Positions 41,573 to 51,975 of a DNA stretch of 64,000 bases are shown in pieces. The notes below the pieces were generated by a model. That model worked only from the letters and a program-made list of their open reading frames with translations, was not told where the DNA came from and made no database searches. Source of the DNA: Nocardia stercoris (lineage in GTDB: Bacteria; Actinomycetota; Actinomycetes; Mycobacteriales; Mycobacteriaceae); NCBI RefSeq assembly GCF_003696265.1, contig NZ_RFFH01000013.1, forward strand, positions 62,001 through 126,000, written 5' to 3'. Positions within the stretch are counted from its first letter, which is position 1. Every line of letters starts with the position of its first letter. The translations under genes and the position numbers were made by a program.

Positions 41573-42979
41573 TCACTGCCGGACCGGCAACTCCAGCACC
41601 AGACGCACTCCGCCGAGCGTTCCGTCATCGAAATACGCACGGCCACCGTGCAATTGGGCCTGCTGCGCGACCAGCGCCAAGCCGAGTCCGGACCCGCCTT
41701 TGATCGCCTCGCTGCCGCGGAAGAAACGCTCGAACACCGCGGTCCGCTCCTCGGGGGGAATGCCGCGGCCGTTGTCGTCGACCGTGATCACGATCCGGTC
41801 GCCCCGGCGGTGCGCCGACACCAGCGCCCGGGTGGCGCCGCCGTGCCGGGCCGAATTGGTGAGCGCGTTGTCCAGCGCCAACCGCAGCCCGGTCGGCAGA
41901 CCGCGGGTGACCAGGTGTGGATCGGCGTCCACCCGCACGGCCAGCTGTGGGAAATGCCGGCCCGCGTCGTGGACCGCCTGGTCGACCAGATCCAGCAGAT
42001 CGGTCTCCACATGATCGCGGTCGTTGGTGAGCTCACCGGCGGCCAGCCGCTCCAGCGCGGCCAGCGTGGTCTCCACCCGGCCCTGACCCCGCTGCAGGTC
42101 GGCCAGGATCTCGGCGCGCTGTTCGTCGTCGAGGTCCAGTGTGCGCAGCACCTCGAGGTCGGTGCGCATGGCGGTCAGCGGGGTGCGCAACTCGTGCGCG
42201 GAGACCGCCGCGAAATCGCGGGCCGTGGCCAGCGCGGCCGCCGTCTCCGCCTGGGCGGCGTCGACCCGTTCGAGCAGCGCGTTCACCGCCGCACTCAGCT
42301 GCTCGGCTTCCCGCACACCCGAACCGTCAACCGGCGAATCGGGAACGGCCGGATCGGGATTCGGCCCGGTGGTCCGCCACCGGGTGCCGCGGTGCGCGCC
42401 GACCTGCCGGGTCAGATCCGCGATCGGCCCGACCGCCCGGCCACCGAAGACCCAGCCCAGCCCGGCCGCCGCCGCCACCGCGAGCCCGGCGCCGGCCAGC
42501 ACCCAGTGCTGCTGTTCGGTGGTGGTCTGATTCGCGTCGGTCAGCGGGATGCCCAGCGAAACCGTTTGTCCCGCAGGCTGATTGTCGGTGGTGGTGAGCA
42601 CGCGGAACGGGGTGCCCTCGACCGTGATGGTCCGCGTACCCACCGACAGCGGCGGCAGGGCGACCGCCGTGGTGGCCTCGACCGCGCCGTCCTTGTGGAT
42701 GGTCACCGCCAGGTCCCGGTCCGGACCGGTCAGCGACAGGATGCCGACCGCCAGCACCGGCTGGATCAACACCACTCGCGAGGCGAGCGCGAGTTCCTGA
42801 TCGGCGTGCGCCAGATTGCTGCGCTCCAGTTCCCGCGCCGCCACCCAGCTCAACACCGCCGCGATGATCACCGCGCCGAGCGCGGCCGCCGCGGCGACCC
42901 GGGTACGCAGCGAGAAGGACCGCCGCCGACGCCGGCGCGGCGGCCACGGCGCGGCCGCCGCATCCGCCGCGGTGCTCAC
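41573..42979 (-). CDS. prrB: Sensor histidine kinase PrrB
   Basis: Membrane histidine kinase of 468 residues. It has two helices (about 27-47 and 159-179) around an extracytoplasmic sensor of about 110 residues, a HAMP segment (to about 240), the phosphoacceptor His262 in AVSAHELRTPLTAM, and a HATPase domain with LALDNALTNSARHGG (N box), VDDNGRGIPPEE (G1) and GGSGLGLALV (G2). It pairs with PrrA, with a four-base GTGA overlap between prrA stop and prrB start. This fits mycobacterial PrrBA (recalled as Rv0902c/Rv0903c), linked to growth in macrophages, nitrogen and respiration. The start is GTG at 42979; a polyarginine run (15-20) precedes the first helix. Confidence 0.92.
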   Translation of the reverse strand: MSTAADAAAAPWPPRRRRRRSFSLRTRVAAAAALGAVIIAAVLSWVAARELERSNLAHADQELALASRVVLIQPVLAVGILSLTGPDRDLAVTIHKDGAVEATTAVALPPLSVGTRTITVEGTPFRVLTTTDNQPAGQTVSLGIPLTDANQTTTEQQHWVLAGAGLAVAAAAGLGWVFGGRAVGPIADLTRQVGAHRGTRWRTTGPNPDPAVPDSPVDGSGVREAEQLSAAVNALLERVDAAQAETAAALATARDFAAVSAHELRTPLTAMRTDLEVLRTLDLDDEQRAEILADLQRGQGRVETTLAALERLAAGELTNDRDHVETDLLDLVDQAVHDAGRHFPQLAVRVDADPHLVTRGLPTGLRLALDNALTNSARHGGATRALVSAHRRGDRIVITVDDNGRGIPPEERTAVFERFFRGSEAIKGGSGLGLALVAQQAQLHGGRAYFDDGTLGGVRLVLELPVRQ

Positions 42980-43671
42980 TTGGGTGCCCGCAGCACGAAG
43001 CCGATCCCCCGGATCGTGTGCAACAGCCGCGGCGTGCCGTCGACCTCCAGCTTGCGCCGGAGATAGCCCACGAACACGTCGACGACATTGGTGTCGGCGG
43101 CGAAGTCGTAGCCCCACACCAGTTCCAGCAGCCGTTCCCGGGACAACACCACGCCGCTGTTACGCGCCAGCGTGGACAGCAGTTCGAATTCCCTTTTGGT
43201 GAGCTCGATTTCGCGGCCGTTGAGCAAGGTGCGGAATCCGGCTTCGTCGATCTGCAGCGGGCCCACGGTCACGATATCGGTGGACTCGACAGCCGGGGTG
43301 TCGGTGCGGCGGCGCAGCAGTGCGCGCAGCCGCGCCACCAGTTCGGCCAGCACGAACGGTTTCACCAGATAGTCGTCGGCGCCGTACTCCAGCCCGGCGA
43401 TCCGGTCGTCCACCGAACTCTTCGCCGACAGCACACAGATCGGGACCTCGTTGCCCATGGCCCGCAGCGCGGTGACCACCCCGGCGCCGTCCAGCACCGG
43501 CATGTTCATGTCCAGCACGATCGCGTCCGGCGCCGACTGGCTGACACTGCGCAGCGCCTCGGCGCCGTTGCGCGCCACCCGCACCTCGAAGCCGGACAGC
43601 CGCAGTCCGCGCTCGACCGAGGCCAGCACGTCTTCGTCGTCGTCGACGACCAGCACGGACACCGCGGTCAT
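42976..43671 (-). CDS. prrA: Response regulator PrrA
   Basis: OmpR/PhoB-family response regulator of 231 residues. The receiver domain has the acidic pair in VLVVDDDEDV (10-12), the phosphorylation site Asp54 in IVLDMNMPVLDG, Ser82 and Lys104 in YLVKPF. The winged-helix DNA-binding domain follows (about 135-228) with LTKREFELLSTLARNSG and VVDVFVGYLRRKLEVDG. It is translated just before prrB and overlaps at its start (ATGA) with a 23-residue leader frame; it lacks a good Shine-Dalgarno sequence of its own, so translation is probably coupled to that frame. Confidence 0.93.
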   Translation of the reverse strand: MTAVSVLVVDDDEDVLASVERGLRLSGFEVRVARNGAEALRSVSQSAPDAIVLDMNMPVLDGAGVVTALRAMGNEVPICVLSAKSSVDDRIAGLEYGADDYLVKPFVLAELVARLRALLRRRTDTPAVESTDIVTVGPLQIDEAGFRTLLNGREIELTKREFELLSTLARNSGVVLSRERLLELVWGYDFAADTNVVDVFVGYLRRKLEVDGTPRLLHTIRGIGFVLRAPK

Positions 43672-43739
43672 CGCCGGACGCCCGGCACGCGGACGGGACC
43701 GCGGGTGGCGGGGGCGCGGCGGTGCGACGGCGCTGGCAT
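43668..43739 (-). CDS. Upstream leader frame coupled to prrA
   Basis: A 23-residue Arg/Pro-rich frame beginning MPAPSHRRAP. AAGGAG stands four bases before its ATG at 43739, and its TGA overlaps the prrA ATG as ATGA. Since prrA has no clear ribosome binding site, ribosomes probably reach it by reinitiation after this frame. The many Arg and Pro codons (seven Arg, five Pro) could slow ribosomes and so tune prrA. Role inferred from layout only. Confidence 0.5.
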   Translation of the reverse strand: MPAPSHRRAPATRGPVRVPGVRR

Positions 43740-43834
43740 GGGACTCCTTCGCGACTGGTCGATGTCGGATCTGGTTCCGACGGTAGTCGCGAGTCTTGGC
43801 GTGCGCTTGTAGCGGCTGTGTGAAGTCGGTGAGA

Positions 43835-45982
<2,148 letters not shown>

Positions 45983-46288
45983 CCGTGTGACTCCCTGCCT
46001 CGCCTCGATAGATCAGCCTGATTGTGGCAGACTTCACGCGACGTCCGGGTGGACGCCGCGACCTTTGATTTTGTTCGGAAGAGGCAGGTCAAAGGGTGGT
46101 GCTTGCCAAGGGGTCGCACAAGAAGTTATTGATCCGTTAGAATCGCATGTCACAAATTTCGGCCGTCGTAGACGCAATTTCTCGGCCAGCCGTAGTTCTC
46201 GGCCAGCATTGCCTGTCGAGCCGGCGCGCGAACGCACAGGCTCGGTTGATGGCGCGTGGCTGGGGCCAGTTTGGAAAGTGAGTGGGAG
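45983..46288. other. Divergent promoter region between prpE and the conservon
   Basis: About 300 AT-richer bases. Near 46155-46207 there are repeated segments: TTCTCGGCCAGC occurs at 46179-46190 and again at 46196-46207 (17 bases apart), and a related TTTCGGCCGTCGTAG begins near 46156. TAGAAT near 46138 is a possible -10 box. The repeats look like stacked regulator sites. I see no gene. Confidence 0.45.
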
Positions 46289-49200
46289 ATGCGTGACGCC
46301 GCGAGGTCCGGCGGAAGTCGTTGGACGCTGGGCAATTGGGACCTGCGCTGGAAGGTCACGGCGGTGCTCGCCGTGCCGCTGCTGGTCGCTGTTGCCCTGG
46401 GGGCGTTTCGAATCACCGCGCAGTTCGGCGATTCCTCGGACATGAACGCCGCTGCGCGCCGGGTCAGCACGATCCCGGCGATCAGTAACCTGTGCGTCGC
46501 CGGTGCGACCGTCGCCATGGAACAGGCGATCATGTTGGGGCCGGACAAGTCCCTGGTCAGCGATGCCGACCTGGCCGCGCTGGACACCGCGATCACCGCG
46601 GCCCAGCGGGCCGCCACCAAGCTCACCGACGAGCCGGCCGCCAAGGCCCGGCTCGACGAGATGATCACGATGTCCAAGGCGATCCGGGCCAACGGTCCGT
46701 CGCCGTCGGTGCAGATCTCCGACGCCAGCGGTCCCTCGCAGCAGCTGTACGCCGATGCCGCCGATCTGATGGCCGACGTGCTGCTCGAGGTGAACGACTC
46801 CGGGATCCAGGCCGCCAAGCTGCGGCTGATCTCGGTGGTCAACGCGCGCGCCATGGTCGTCACCGGTGCGGCCGGTCTGGCCGAGATGCTGCGCGGTGAC
46901 ACCAAGAACGGCATGGCCGACTTCCTCAGCGCGGCCAACACCGAGAAGTACCTGGTGGGCACGATGGCGCGCCAGTTCCCGCCGAACGACGAGCGGATCA
47001 TCGCGCTGCAGAAGCTGGTTCAGGACCGGATCGACATGGTGTCGAGCGGCCCGCAGGTGTCGGCCGGGCAACTGCCCGTCGCCGACCTGCGGCAGTCCGC
47101 GCTGGACACGGTGGCCGAGTACCAGAAGGTCGTCGACCCGTCGATCGTCGACATCACCGGCCGGGTGAACACGCTCGCGGAGAACTCGCGTGGCGCCGCT
47201 TTCCGTTACGCCGTCATCGTCGTCTTCACCATCCTCGCGGCGCTGTTGTTCGCGGTGCTGGTGGCGCGGGCCATGATCATCCCGCTGCGCAAGCTGCGGC
47301 TGGCCGCGCTGCGCGTCGCCGAACACGACCTCGGGCACGAGGTCGCGCGTCTGCGTGACGGCGCCCGGCCCGAAGACGTTCCGCTGGAACCGATGCCGGT
47401 GCACACCGAGGAGGAGATCGGTCAGCTCGCCCGAGCGGTCGACGACATCCACGGTCAGGCCCTGCGTTTGGCGGCCGATCAGGCCGCGATGCGTACTCAG
47501 GTCAACGACATGTTCGAGACGCTGGCCCGCCGGTCCAAGTCCCTTGTCGACCACCAGCTGACCCTCATCGAGGCGATGGAGTACGACGAGAAGGACCCGC
47601 GCCTGCTCGAAAACCTCTTCCGCCTCGACCATCTCGCCGCGCGTATGCGACGCAACGGCGACAACCTGCTGATTCTGGCCGGTACCCGGCAGCGGCGCGG
47701 TAAGTCCGCGCCGGTCGAGATCGCGGACGTGCTGCGCGCGGCCATCTCCGAGGTCGAGGACTACGAGCGCGTCAAGCTGGGCGCGACGCCGCGTGGCGCG
47801 GTGACCGAACCGGCCGCCTCCGACCTCGCGCACCTGTTCGCCGAGCTGCTCGACAACGCGCTGCGGGCCTCGCCGCCGGAGACCGACGTCAAGTTCACCT
47901 TCGCCCAGGCGCACGACCAGGGCGTGCTGATCGAGGTCGCCGACCGCGGTATCGGTATGCCGCCGGCCGAGATGGCCGAGATCAACCGGCGACTGGAGAT
48001 CACCGCCGAGCCCGGGCCCGAAACCGCTCGCCACATGGGTCTTTTCGTGGTCGGCCGGCTCGCCGAGCGGCACGGTCTGACCGTGCGGCTGCGTCCCACC
48101 TTCGACACCGCCCGGGACCCGGGTGTCACCGTGGCCGTGCACGTGCCGCGGCCACTGCTGGTCGCCCCGGCCGGTGGCACCGTGACCGTGCCCCCGCAGT
48201 CGGGTATGCAGTCGGTGGCGCCGCAGGACGACACCACCGCCAACTCCTCGATGCAGACGCGCGCGGTCACCCGCACGCCGAGCGGCAACATGATGGTGAC
48301 GGTCGACCCGGGTGTGAGCGGGCCGATGCCCACCAGCAGCCGGCCCGCCGGCGCCCCGGCGCCCGGCAGCGGCCCGGCCCCCGGGCCGGGCAGTGGCCCG
48401 ATTCCGGCGACCGGCCCGACGCCGCCCCCGGCCCGGCCCGCGACCGGCCCGGTACCGCCCGCGATGCCCGCGGTGGCCAACGGCGCGAACGGCCTGCCGC
48501 AGCGCCAGCCCGGCAACAACATTCCGGCCGGCCTGCCGCAGCGGCAGCCCGGCACCAACGGCCCCACTGTTCGCCACACGCTGTCCGGTCCGGCCGGAGC
48601 ACCTAGTTCCGGTCTGCCGCAGCGGGAGCCGGGTGCCGCCGGCCCGCAGGGTCCCGGCGGCCCGGGCCTCGGCGCGCCGCAGGGTCCGGGTGCGCCGCAG
48701 CAGCGCCCGCAGGGTCCCGCGCCGCAGCCGCAGCCGGGCTTGGCCGCCAGCATGCTGCGCCGCCAGCCGGCGCAGGACGGTCAGCCGTCGACGCCGCCGC
48801 AGTCGCTCGCCGGTGGGATGCCGCCGGCCGCCCCGATGCAGGCGCCGCCCGGTGCGCCCGCCGCTGGCCCGCAGCCGGGTTCGGGTGCCGCGCCGCAGGG
48901 TCCTTCGGGTCTGCCGCAGCGCCAGCCCGGCACCGCCCCGCAGCCCGGTGGCCCGGGCATGCTCGGTGGATTCCCTTCCCGCCGTACGCCTTCCGCGCCG
49001 CCGGCCGGTGCGCCGCTGTCGGGTGGTCCGGTGCCGCCGCCGGCGAACGGTCCGGCCGCGCCGCACGGGCCCTCGGGTCTGCCGCAGCGGGAGCCCGGTG
49101 CGGGCCTGCCGCAGCGCCAGGCGAACGGTTCGCTGCCGCAGCGTGACGGTCTGCCTCAGCGTGACGGTGGTCTGCCTCAGCGTGACGGTGGTCTGCCCCA

Positions 49201-50350
49201 GCGTGATGGTGGTCTGCCGCAGCGCGATGGCGGTCTGCCGCAGCGTGAGGCCAACGGTGCTCTGCCGCAACGGGACTCGGGTCTGATCCCGCGCAGTCCC
49301 CAGGAGTCCGGTCCGATCCCGCGCAACCCGCAGGAGTCCGGTCCGATCCCCCGTAACCCGCAGGAGTCGGGTCCGATCTCGCGCAACCTGCAGGAGTCCG
49401 GGCCGATCCAGCGCAACTCCGGTCCGATCCCGCGCGCGCCGCAGGATCCGGCGGTCAACGGCCCGGCCTCCGGTTCGATTCCTCGCGTGCCCAAGGAACC
49501 CGGCGTCAACGGTGCGCTGGGCCTGCCGCCGCGGGACTCGGCTCCGATCCGGCGCGAGCCCGGTATCCCCGGCCTGCCGCAGCGCGAACCCGGTTCCACC
49601 AGCCTGCCGCCGCGCGCGGCCGAGGGCCTACCACAGCGGGACGCCGGTGCCGGCCTACCGCAGCGGGACGCCAACGGTGGTCTGCCGCAGCGGGACGTCA
49701 ATGGTGTTCTGCCGCAGCGGGATACCAATGGTGGTGGTCTTCCGCAGCGGGATGCCAACGGTGGTCTGCCGCAGCGGGACGCCAATGGTGGCCTGCCGCA
49801 ACGGACTCCGGGTGCCGGGCTGCCGCCGCGGCCGCTCCCGACGCCGGGGCTGAGCCTGCCCGTGCCCGAGCCGTCCGGTCCCGATACCGCGGTCCCCGCG
49901 GACCTTCGCGACCAGGGCCGCCACAGTTTCCGCCCCAACCCGCAGAAGACCGCGGCGTTCTTCCAGACCCGGCTGCAGCCGGCGGCGGAGGAACCGGCGG
50001 CCGTGGGTGGCGGAACTCCGATCTTCGCCGAGATGATGTCCGCGTGGCTGGCCGATCCGAATGCGGATCGGTCGCAGGCCGCCGCCAACTTCGAGTCAGC
50101 CGCTGACGAGGGATGGCAGGCCGCACGCCGCGCGGTCGAGTCGGAATCGGCGAAGCGGACGGCTTCCGGATTGCCCCAACGTGATCCGGGTAACCGACTG
50201 GTTCCGGGCGGTGTTGTCGGAAACGCTGACCGCACGACCCACCGTGACCCAGAATCCATCAAGTCCAGCCTGAGCCGCCACCAGCAGGGTGTCCGGGATG
50301 GCCGCGCGATGAGAGCAATGAACCTCACCGGAGATAAAGGAGACCGATGA
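46289..50350 (+). CDS. Conservon sensor kinase (CvnA-like), nitrate/nitrite-sensor type with LPQR-rich tail
   Basis: First gene of a conservon, an actinobacterial cassette joining a kinase-like membrane protein to a Ras-like GTPase. The 1353 residues have one helix at 22-40, an extracytoplasmic helical NIT-like sensor (about 45-300), a second helix near 304-325, HAMP (to about 395), a dimerisation segment LFRLDHLAARMRRNGDNLL near 447 and a HATPase domain (ELLDNALRASP near 520, DRGIGMPP near 551). From about 650 to 1200 it is Pro/Gly-rich and contains 22 LPQR motifs plus four QESGPIPRN-type units. The conserved tail DPESIKSSLSRHQQGVRDGR closes it. The ATG at 46289 has GGGAG beside it; a GTG at 46256 would add 11 residues. 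The stop overlaps the next gene by four bases. Confidence 0.88.
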   Translation: MRDAARSGGSRWTLGNWDLRWKVTAVLAVPLLVAVALGAFRITAQFGDSSDMNAAARRVSTIPAISNLCVAGATVAMEQAIMLGPDKSLVSDADLAALDTAITAAQRAATKLTDEPAAKARLDEMITMSKAIRANGPSPSVQISDASGPSQQLYADAADLMADVLLEVNDSGIQAAKLRLISVVNARAMVVTGAAGLAEMLRGDTKNGMADFLSAANTEKYLVGTMARQFPPNDERIIALQKLVQDRIDMVSSGPQVSAGQLPVADLRQSALDTVAEYQKVVDPSIVDITGRVNTLAENSRGAAFRYAVIVVFTILAALLFAVLVARAMIIPLRKLRLAALRVAEHDLGHEVARLRDGARPEDVPLEPMPVHTEEEIGQLARAVDDIHGQALRLAADQAAMRTQVNDMFETLARRSKSLVDHQLTLIEAMEYDEKDPRLLENLFRLDHLAARMRRNGDNLLILAGTRQRRGKSAPVEIADVLRAAISEVEDYERVKLGATPRGAVTEPAASDLAHLFAELLDNALRASPPETDVKFTFAQAHDQGVLIEVADRGIGMPPAEMAEINRRLEITAEPGPETARHMGLFVVGRLAERHGLTVRLRPTFDTARDPGVTVAVHVPRPLLVAPAGGTVTVPPQSGMQSVAPQDDTTANSSMQTRAVTRTPSGNMMVTVDPGVSGPMPTSSRPAGAPAPGSGPAPGPGSGPIPATGPTPPPARPATGPVPPAMPAVANGANGLPQRQPGNNIPAGLPQRQPGTNGPTVRHTLSGPAGAPSSGLPQREPGAAGPQGPGGPGLGAPQGPGAPQQRPQGPAPQPQPGLAASMLRRQPAQDGQPSTPPQSLAGGMPPAAPMQAPPGAPAAGPQPGSGAAPQGPSGLPQRQPGTAPQPGGPGMLGGFPSRRTPSAPPAGAPLSGGPVPPPANGPAAPHGPSGLPQREPGAGLPQRQANGSLPQRDGLPQRDGGLPQRDGGLPQRDGGLPQRDGGLPQREANGALPQRDSGLIPRSPQESGPIPRNPQESGPIPRNPQESGPISRNLQESGPIQRNSGPIPRAPQDPAVNGPASGSIPRVPKEPGVNGALGLPPRDSAPIRREPGIPGLPQREPGSTSLPPRAAEGLPQRDAGAGLPQRDANGGLPQRDVNGVLPQRDTNGGGLPQRDANGGLPQRDANGGLPQRTPGAGLPPRPLPTPGLSLPVPEPSGPDTAVPADLRDQGRHSFRPNPQKTAAFFQTRLQPAAEEPAAVGGGTPIFAEMMSAWLADPNADRSQAAANFESAADEGWQAARRAVESESAKRTASGLPQRDPGNRLVPGGVVGNADRTTHRDPESIKSSLSRHQQGVRDGRAMRAMNLTGDKGDR
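49133..49250. repeat. 21-bp tandem repeats encoding GGLPQRD
   Basis: Six near-identical units of about 18-21 bases (CTGCCGCAGCGTGACGGTG-like) inside the kinase gene. Synonymous differences (CCGCAG, CCTCAG, CCCCAG) show some drift between units. Confidence 0.8.
49301..49420. repeat. Four 30-bp tandem repeats encoding QESGPIPRNP
   Basis: Copies begin at 49301, 49331, 49361 and 49391, each starting CAGGAGTC. They differ at a few positions. They lie inside the Pro-rich tail of the kinase. Confidence 0.85.
49626..49810. repeat. 24-30-bp tandem repeats encoding GLPQRDANG
   Basis: Seven consecutive units encoding LPQRD plus AN/VN/TN and Gly, mostly 27 bases apart. Same coding motif as the 21-bp array 400 bases upstream, but with a longer spacer. 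Confidence 0.8.
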
Positions 50351-50760
50351 ACCCCGATCTAGGTGGTACGAACCATCAACTGGATTGGCTGGTTACCAAC
50401 TTCACCAACCAGGTTCCCGGTGTCGCGCACGCCGTGCTGGTGTCGGCCGACGGTCTATTGATGGCTGCCAGCGCGCAGCTGCCGGTGGACCGGGCCGAGC
50501 AGCTGTCCGCGGTGACGGCGGGGTTGGCCAGCCTCTCGGTGGGTGTCTCGAACTTGTTCGAAGGCGGCACCGTGCTCCAGTCGGTGGTCGAGATGGAACA
50601 CGGCTACCTGCTGCTGATGGCAGTCGGTGACGGTTCCTACCTCGCCGTGTTGACGAACACCAACTGCGACATCGGCCAGGTTGGTTACGAGATGGCCCTG
50701 TTGGTCGAGCGAGTGGGCCAGACGGTCCAGGCCACACCTCGCGTCACGATGGGTTCCTGA
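50347..50760 (+). CDS. Roadblock/LC7-domain protein (CvnB-like)
   Basis: Second conservon gene. A 137-residue roadblock/longin-fold protein (LDWLVTNFTNQVPGVAHAVL, ADGLLMAASAQLPVDRAEQL, and EMEHGYLLLMAVGDGSYLAV) which, in known conservons, binds the GTPase and the kinase and acts as a regulatory platform. The start codon overlaps the kinase stop by four bases (ATGA), so it is translationally coupled. No membrane segment; it should sit on the inner face of the membrane through its partners. Confidence 0.92.
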   Translation: MNPDLGGTNHQLDWLVTNFTNQVPGVAHAVLVSADGLLMAASAQLPVDRAEQLSAVTAGLASLSVGVSNLFEGGTVLQSVVEMEHGYLLLMAVGDGSYLAVLTNTNCDIGQVGYEMALLVERVGQTVQATPRVTMGS

Positions 50761-50767
50761 TGGCGGG

Positions 50768-51142
50768 ATGGACATAGACAATCAACGCGTGGGGCCCGCC
50801 GAGCCGAGCCTGGTACGCCCGTACTCGCTGACCGGCGGCCGGGTGCGGCCGAAGGTCGAGCTGGCGTTGGAAGCCCTCGTCGCATCGCATCCGGTCGCCT
50901 TGGAGCGGCAGTTCGAGCTCACCAACATCGAGACGTCAATCGTGGAGTTGTGCCGAGAGTCGCCGTCTGTTGCGGAACTGGCTGCCCGACTGGGTATTCC
51001 GATCGGGGTGGCCCGGGTACTCGTTGCCGACCTCATCGAGGCCGGCCATGTGCGGGTATCCGCGACTTTGAAAGACGATTCGAGCGACGATGAACGTCGC
51101 GAGCTGATCGAAAGGGTTCTCAGTGGACTCCGGCGTATTTGA
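50768..51142 (+). CDS. DUF742 protein (CvnC-like)
   Basis: Third conservon gene, 124 residues. DUF742 is a winged-helix-like domain: LVRPYSLTGGRVRPKVELAL near 17-36, VELCRESPSVAELAARLGIP near 66-85 and GVARVLVADLIEAGHVRVSA. It is likely a DNA-binding or docking subunit. The ATG at 50768 is chosen since it opens the conserved part and lies seven bases past the roadblock stop. Its 3' end overlaps the GTPase gene by 20 bases. Confidence 0.9.
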   Translation: MDIDNQRVGPAEPSLVRPYSLTGGRVRPKVELALEALVASHPVALERQFELTNIETSIVELCRESPSVAELAARLGIPIGVARVLVADLIEAGHVRVSATLKDDSSDDERRELIERVLSGLRRI

Positions 51143-51725
51143 TTCGACAGCCCAGGTCGATACGCGCACAACGAAGCCGACGTCGGCGAAGATCGTGGTC
51201 GCGGGCGGTTTCGGTGTAGGTAAGACGACGCTCGTCGGCGCGGTTTCGGAGATCGTTCCGTTGCGCACCGAGGCGCTGGTGACCAATGCCAGTGTCGGTG
51301 TCGACAGCCTGGCTGCGGTGCCGTCGAAGGCCACCACCACGGTGGCCATGGACTTCGGCAGGATCAGCCTCGCCGACGACCTGGTGCTGTACCTGTTCGG
51401 GACTCCCGGCCAGTACCGCTTCTGGTTCATGTGGGACGACCTGATCCGCGGTGCCATCGGCGCTGTGGTGCTGGTCGACACCCGCCGGCTGGAGGACAGC
51501 TTCGCGGCCGTCGACTACTTCGAGGCGCGCAGCCTGCCCTTCCTGGTGGCCATCAACGAGTTCGACGATGCGCCCCGGTATCCGCTCGAGGACATCCGCC
51601 AGGCGCTGGCCGTGTCCGCCGATGTGCCGATCATGTCGATCGACGCCCGCCGGCGCGACCCGGTCAAGCAGGCGCTGGTCTCGGTCACCGAGTACGCGCT
51701 ACGCAAGGTCGTTCAGGGCTACTAG
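51123..51725 (+). CDS. Ras-like GTPase of the conservon (CvnD-like)
   Basis: Fourth conservon gene, 200 residues. G1 reads GGFGVGKTTLVGA near 29-41, G3 is LFGTPGQYRFWFMW near 90 (TPG in place of the usual DTAG/DxxG), and G4 is NEFDDA near 145, a change of the guanine-specifying NKxD. The same changes are usual in this GTPase family. The start is GTG at 51123, inside DUF742. In known conservons a cytochrome P450 may follow; none is here. The four genes overlap or nearly touch, which suggests one operon. Confidence 0.92.
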   Translation: MDSGVFDSTAQVDTRTTKPTSAKIVVAGGFGVGKTTLVGAVSEIVPLRTEALVTNASVGVDSLAAVPSKATTTVAMDFGRISLADDLVLYLFGTPGQYRFWFMWDDLIRGAIGAVVLVDTRRLEDSFAAVDYFEARSLPFLVAINEFDDAPRYPLEDIRQALAVSADVPIMSIDARRRDPVKQALVSVTEYALRKVVQGY

Positions 51726-51829
51726 GCTCCGGCGCTCCTGGCACGGGCGGCCGGCCGCAGCACGATGAGGATGCTACGGCCGGTTGCCCCCGCGCCGGCC
51801 GCGAGCCGGTGCGCGCTAGGCTCGCCCGC

Positions 51830-51949
51830 ATGACCCTTTCGGTAGCGGAAGTGTTGGGCGAAGTGCTCGATCCGTGGTCGCTGCTGTCGTTGGTCGGGCA
51901 GCTCGTCGGGGTGCCGGTCTCGGCGGATTCCCACGGGGACCGCAGGTGA
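51830..51949 (+). pseudogene. Decayed duplicate of the accD3 5' end
   Basis: A 39-residue frame beginning MTLSVAEVLGEVLD, which aligns with the start of the next gene, MTLSAADLLGELVD; 18 of the first 32 positions agree, including the tail GVPVSA versus PVPVSA. Each copy also has a matching -10 box before the start (TAGGCT here, TAGGTT there). Copies are 146 bases apart. The frame ends at a TGA soon after, so it encodes only a stub. It looks like the remnant of a second carboxylase gene or a partial tandem duplication. Whether the stub is translated is unknown; a leaderless mRNA is possible. Confidence 0.6.
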
Positions 51950-51975
51950 GGCCCCGCGGCGGGTAGGTTCGGCTG

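Noticed and set aside
46034..49270. Very long open frame on the minus strand opposite the conservon kinase (more than 1000 codons)
   Set aside because: It is a shadow of the repetitive, GC-rich kinase gene. Its product is Arg/Thr-repetitive with no domain, and the plus-strand protein has clear kinase domains and conservon context.
49133..49810. Regular short repeats that could suggest a CRISPR array
   Set aside because: The units are 18-30 bases, keep the reading frame, encode LPQR and QESGPIPRN units, and there are no unique spacers or cas genes.
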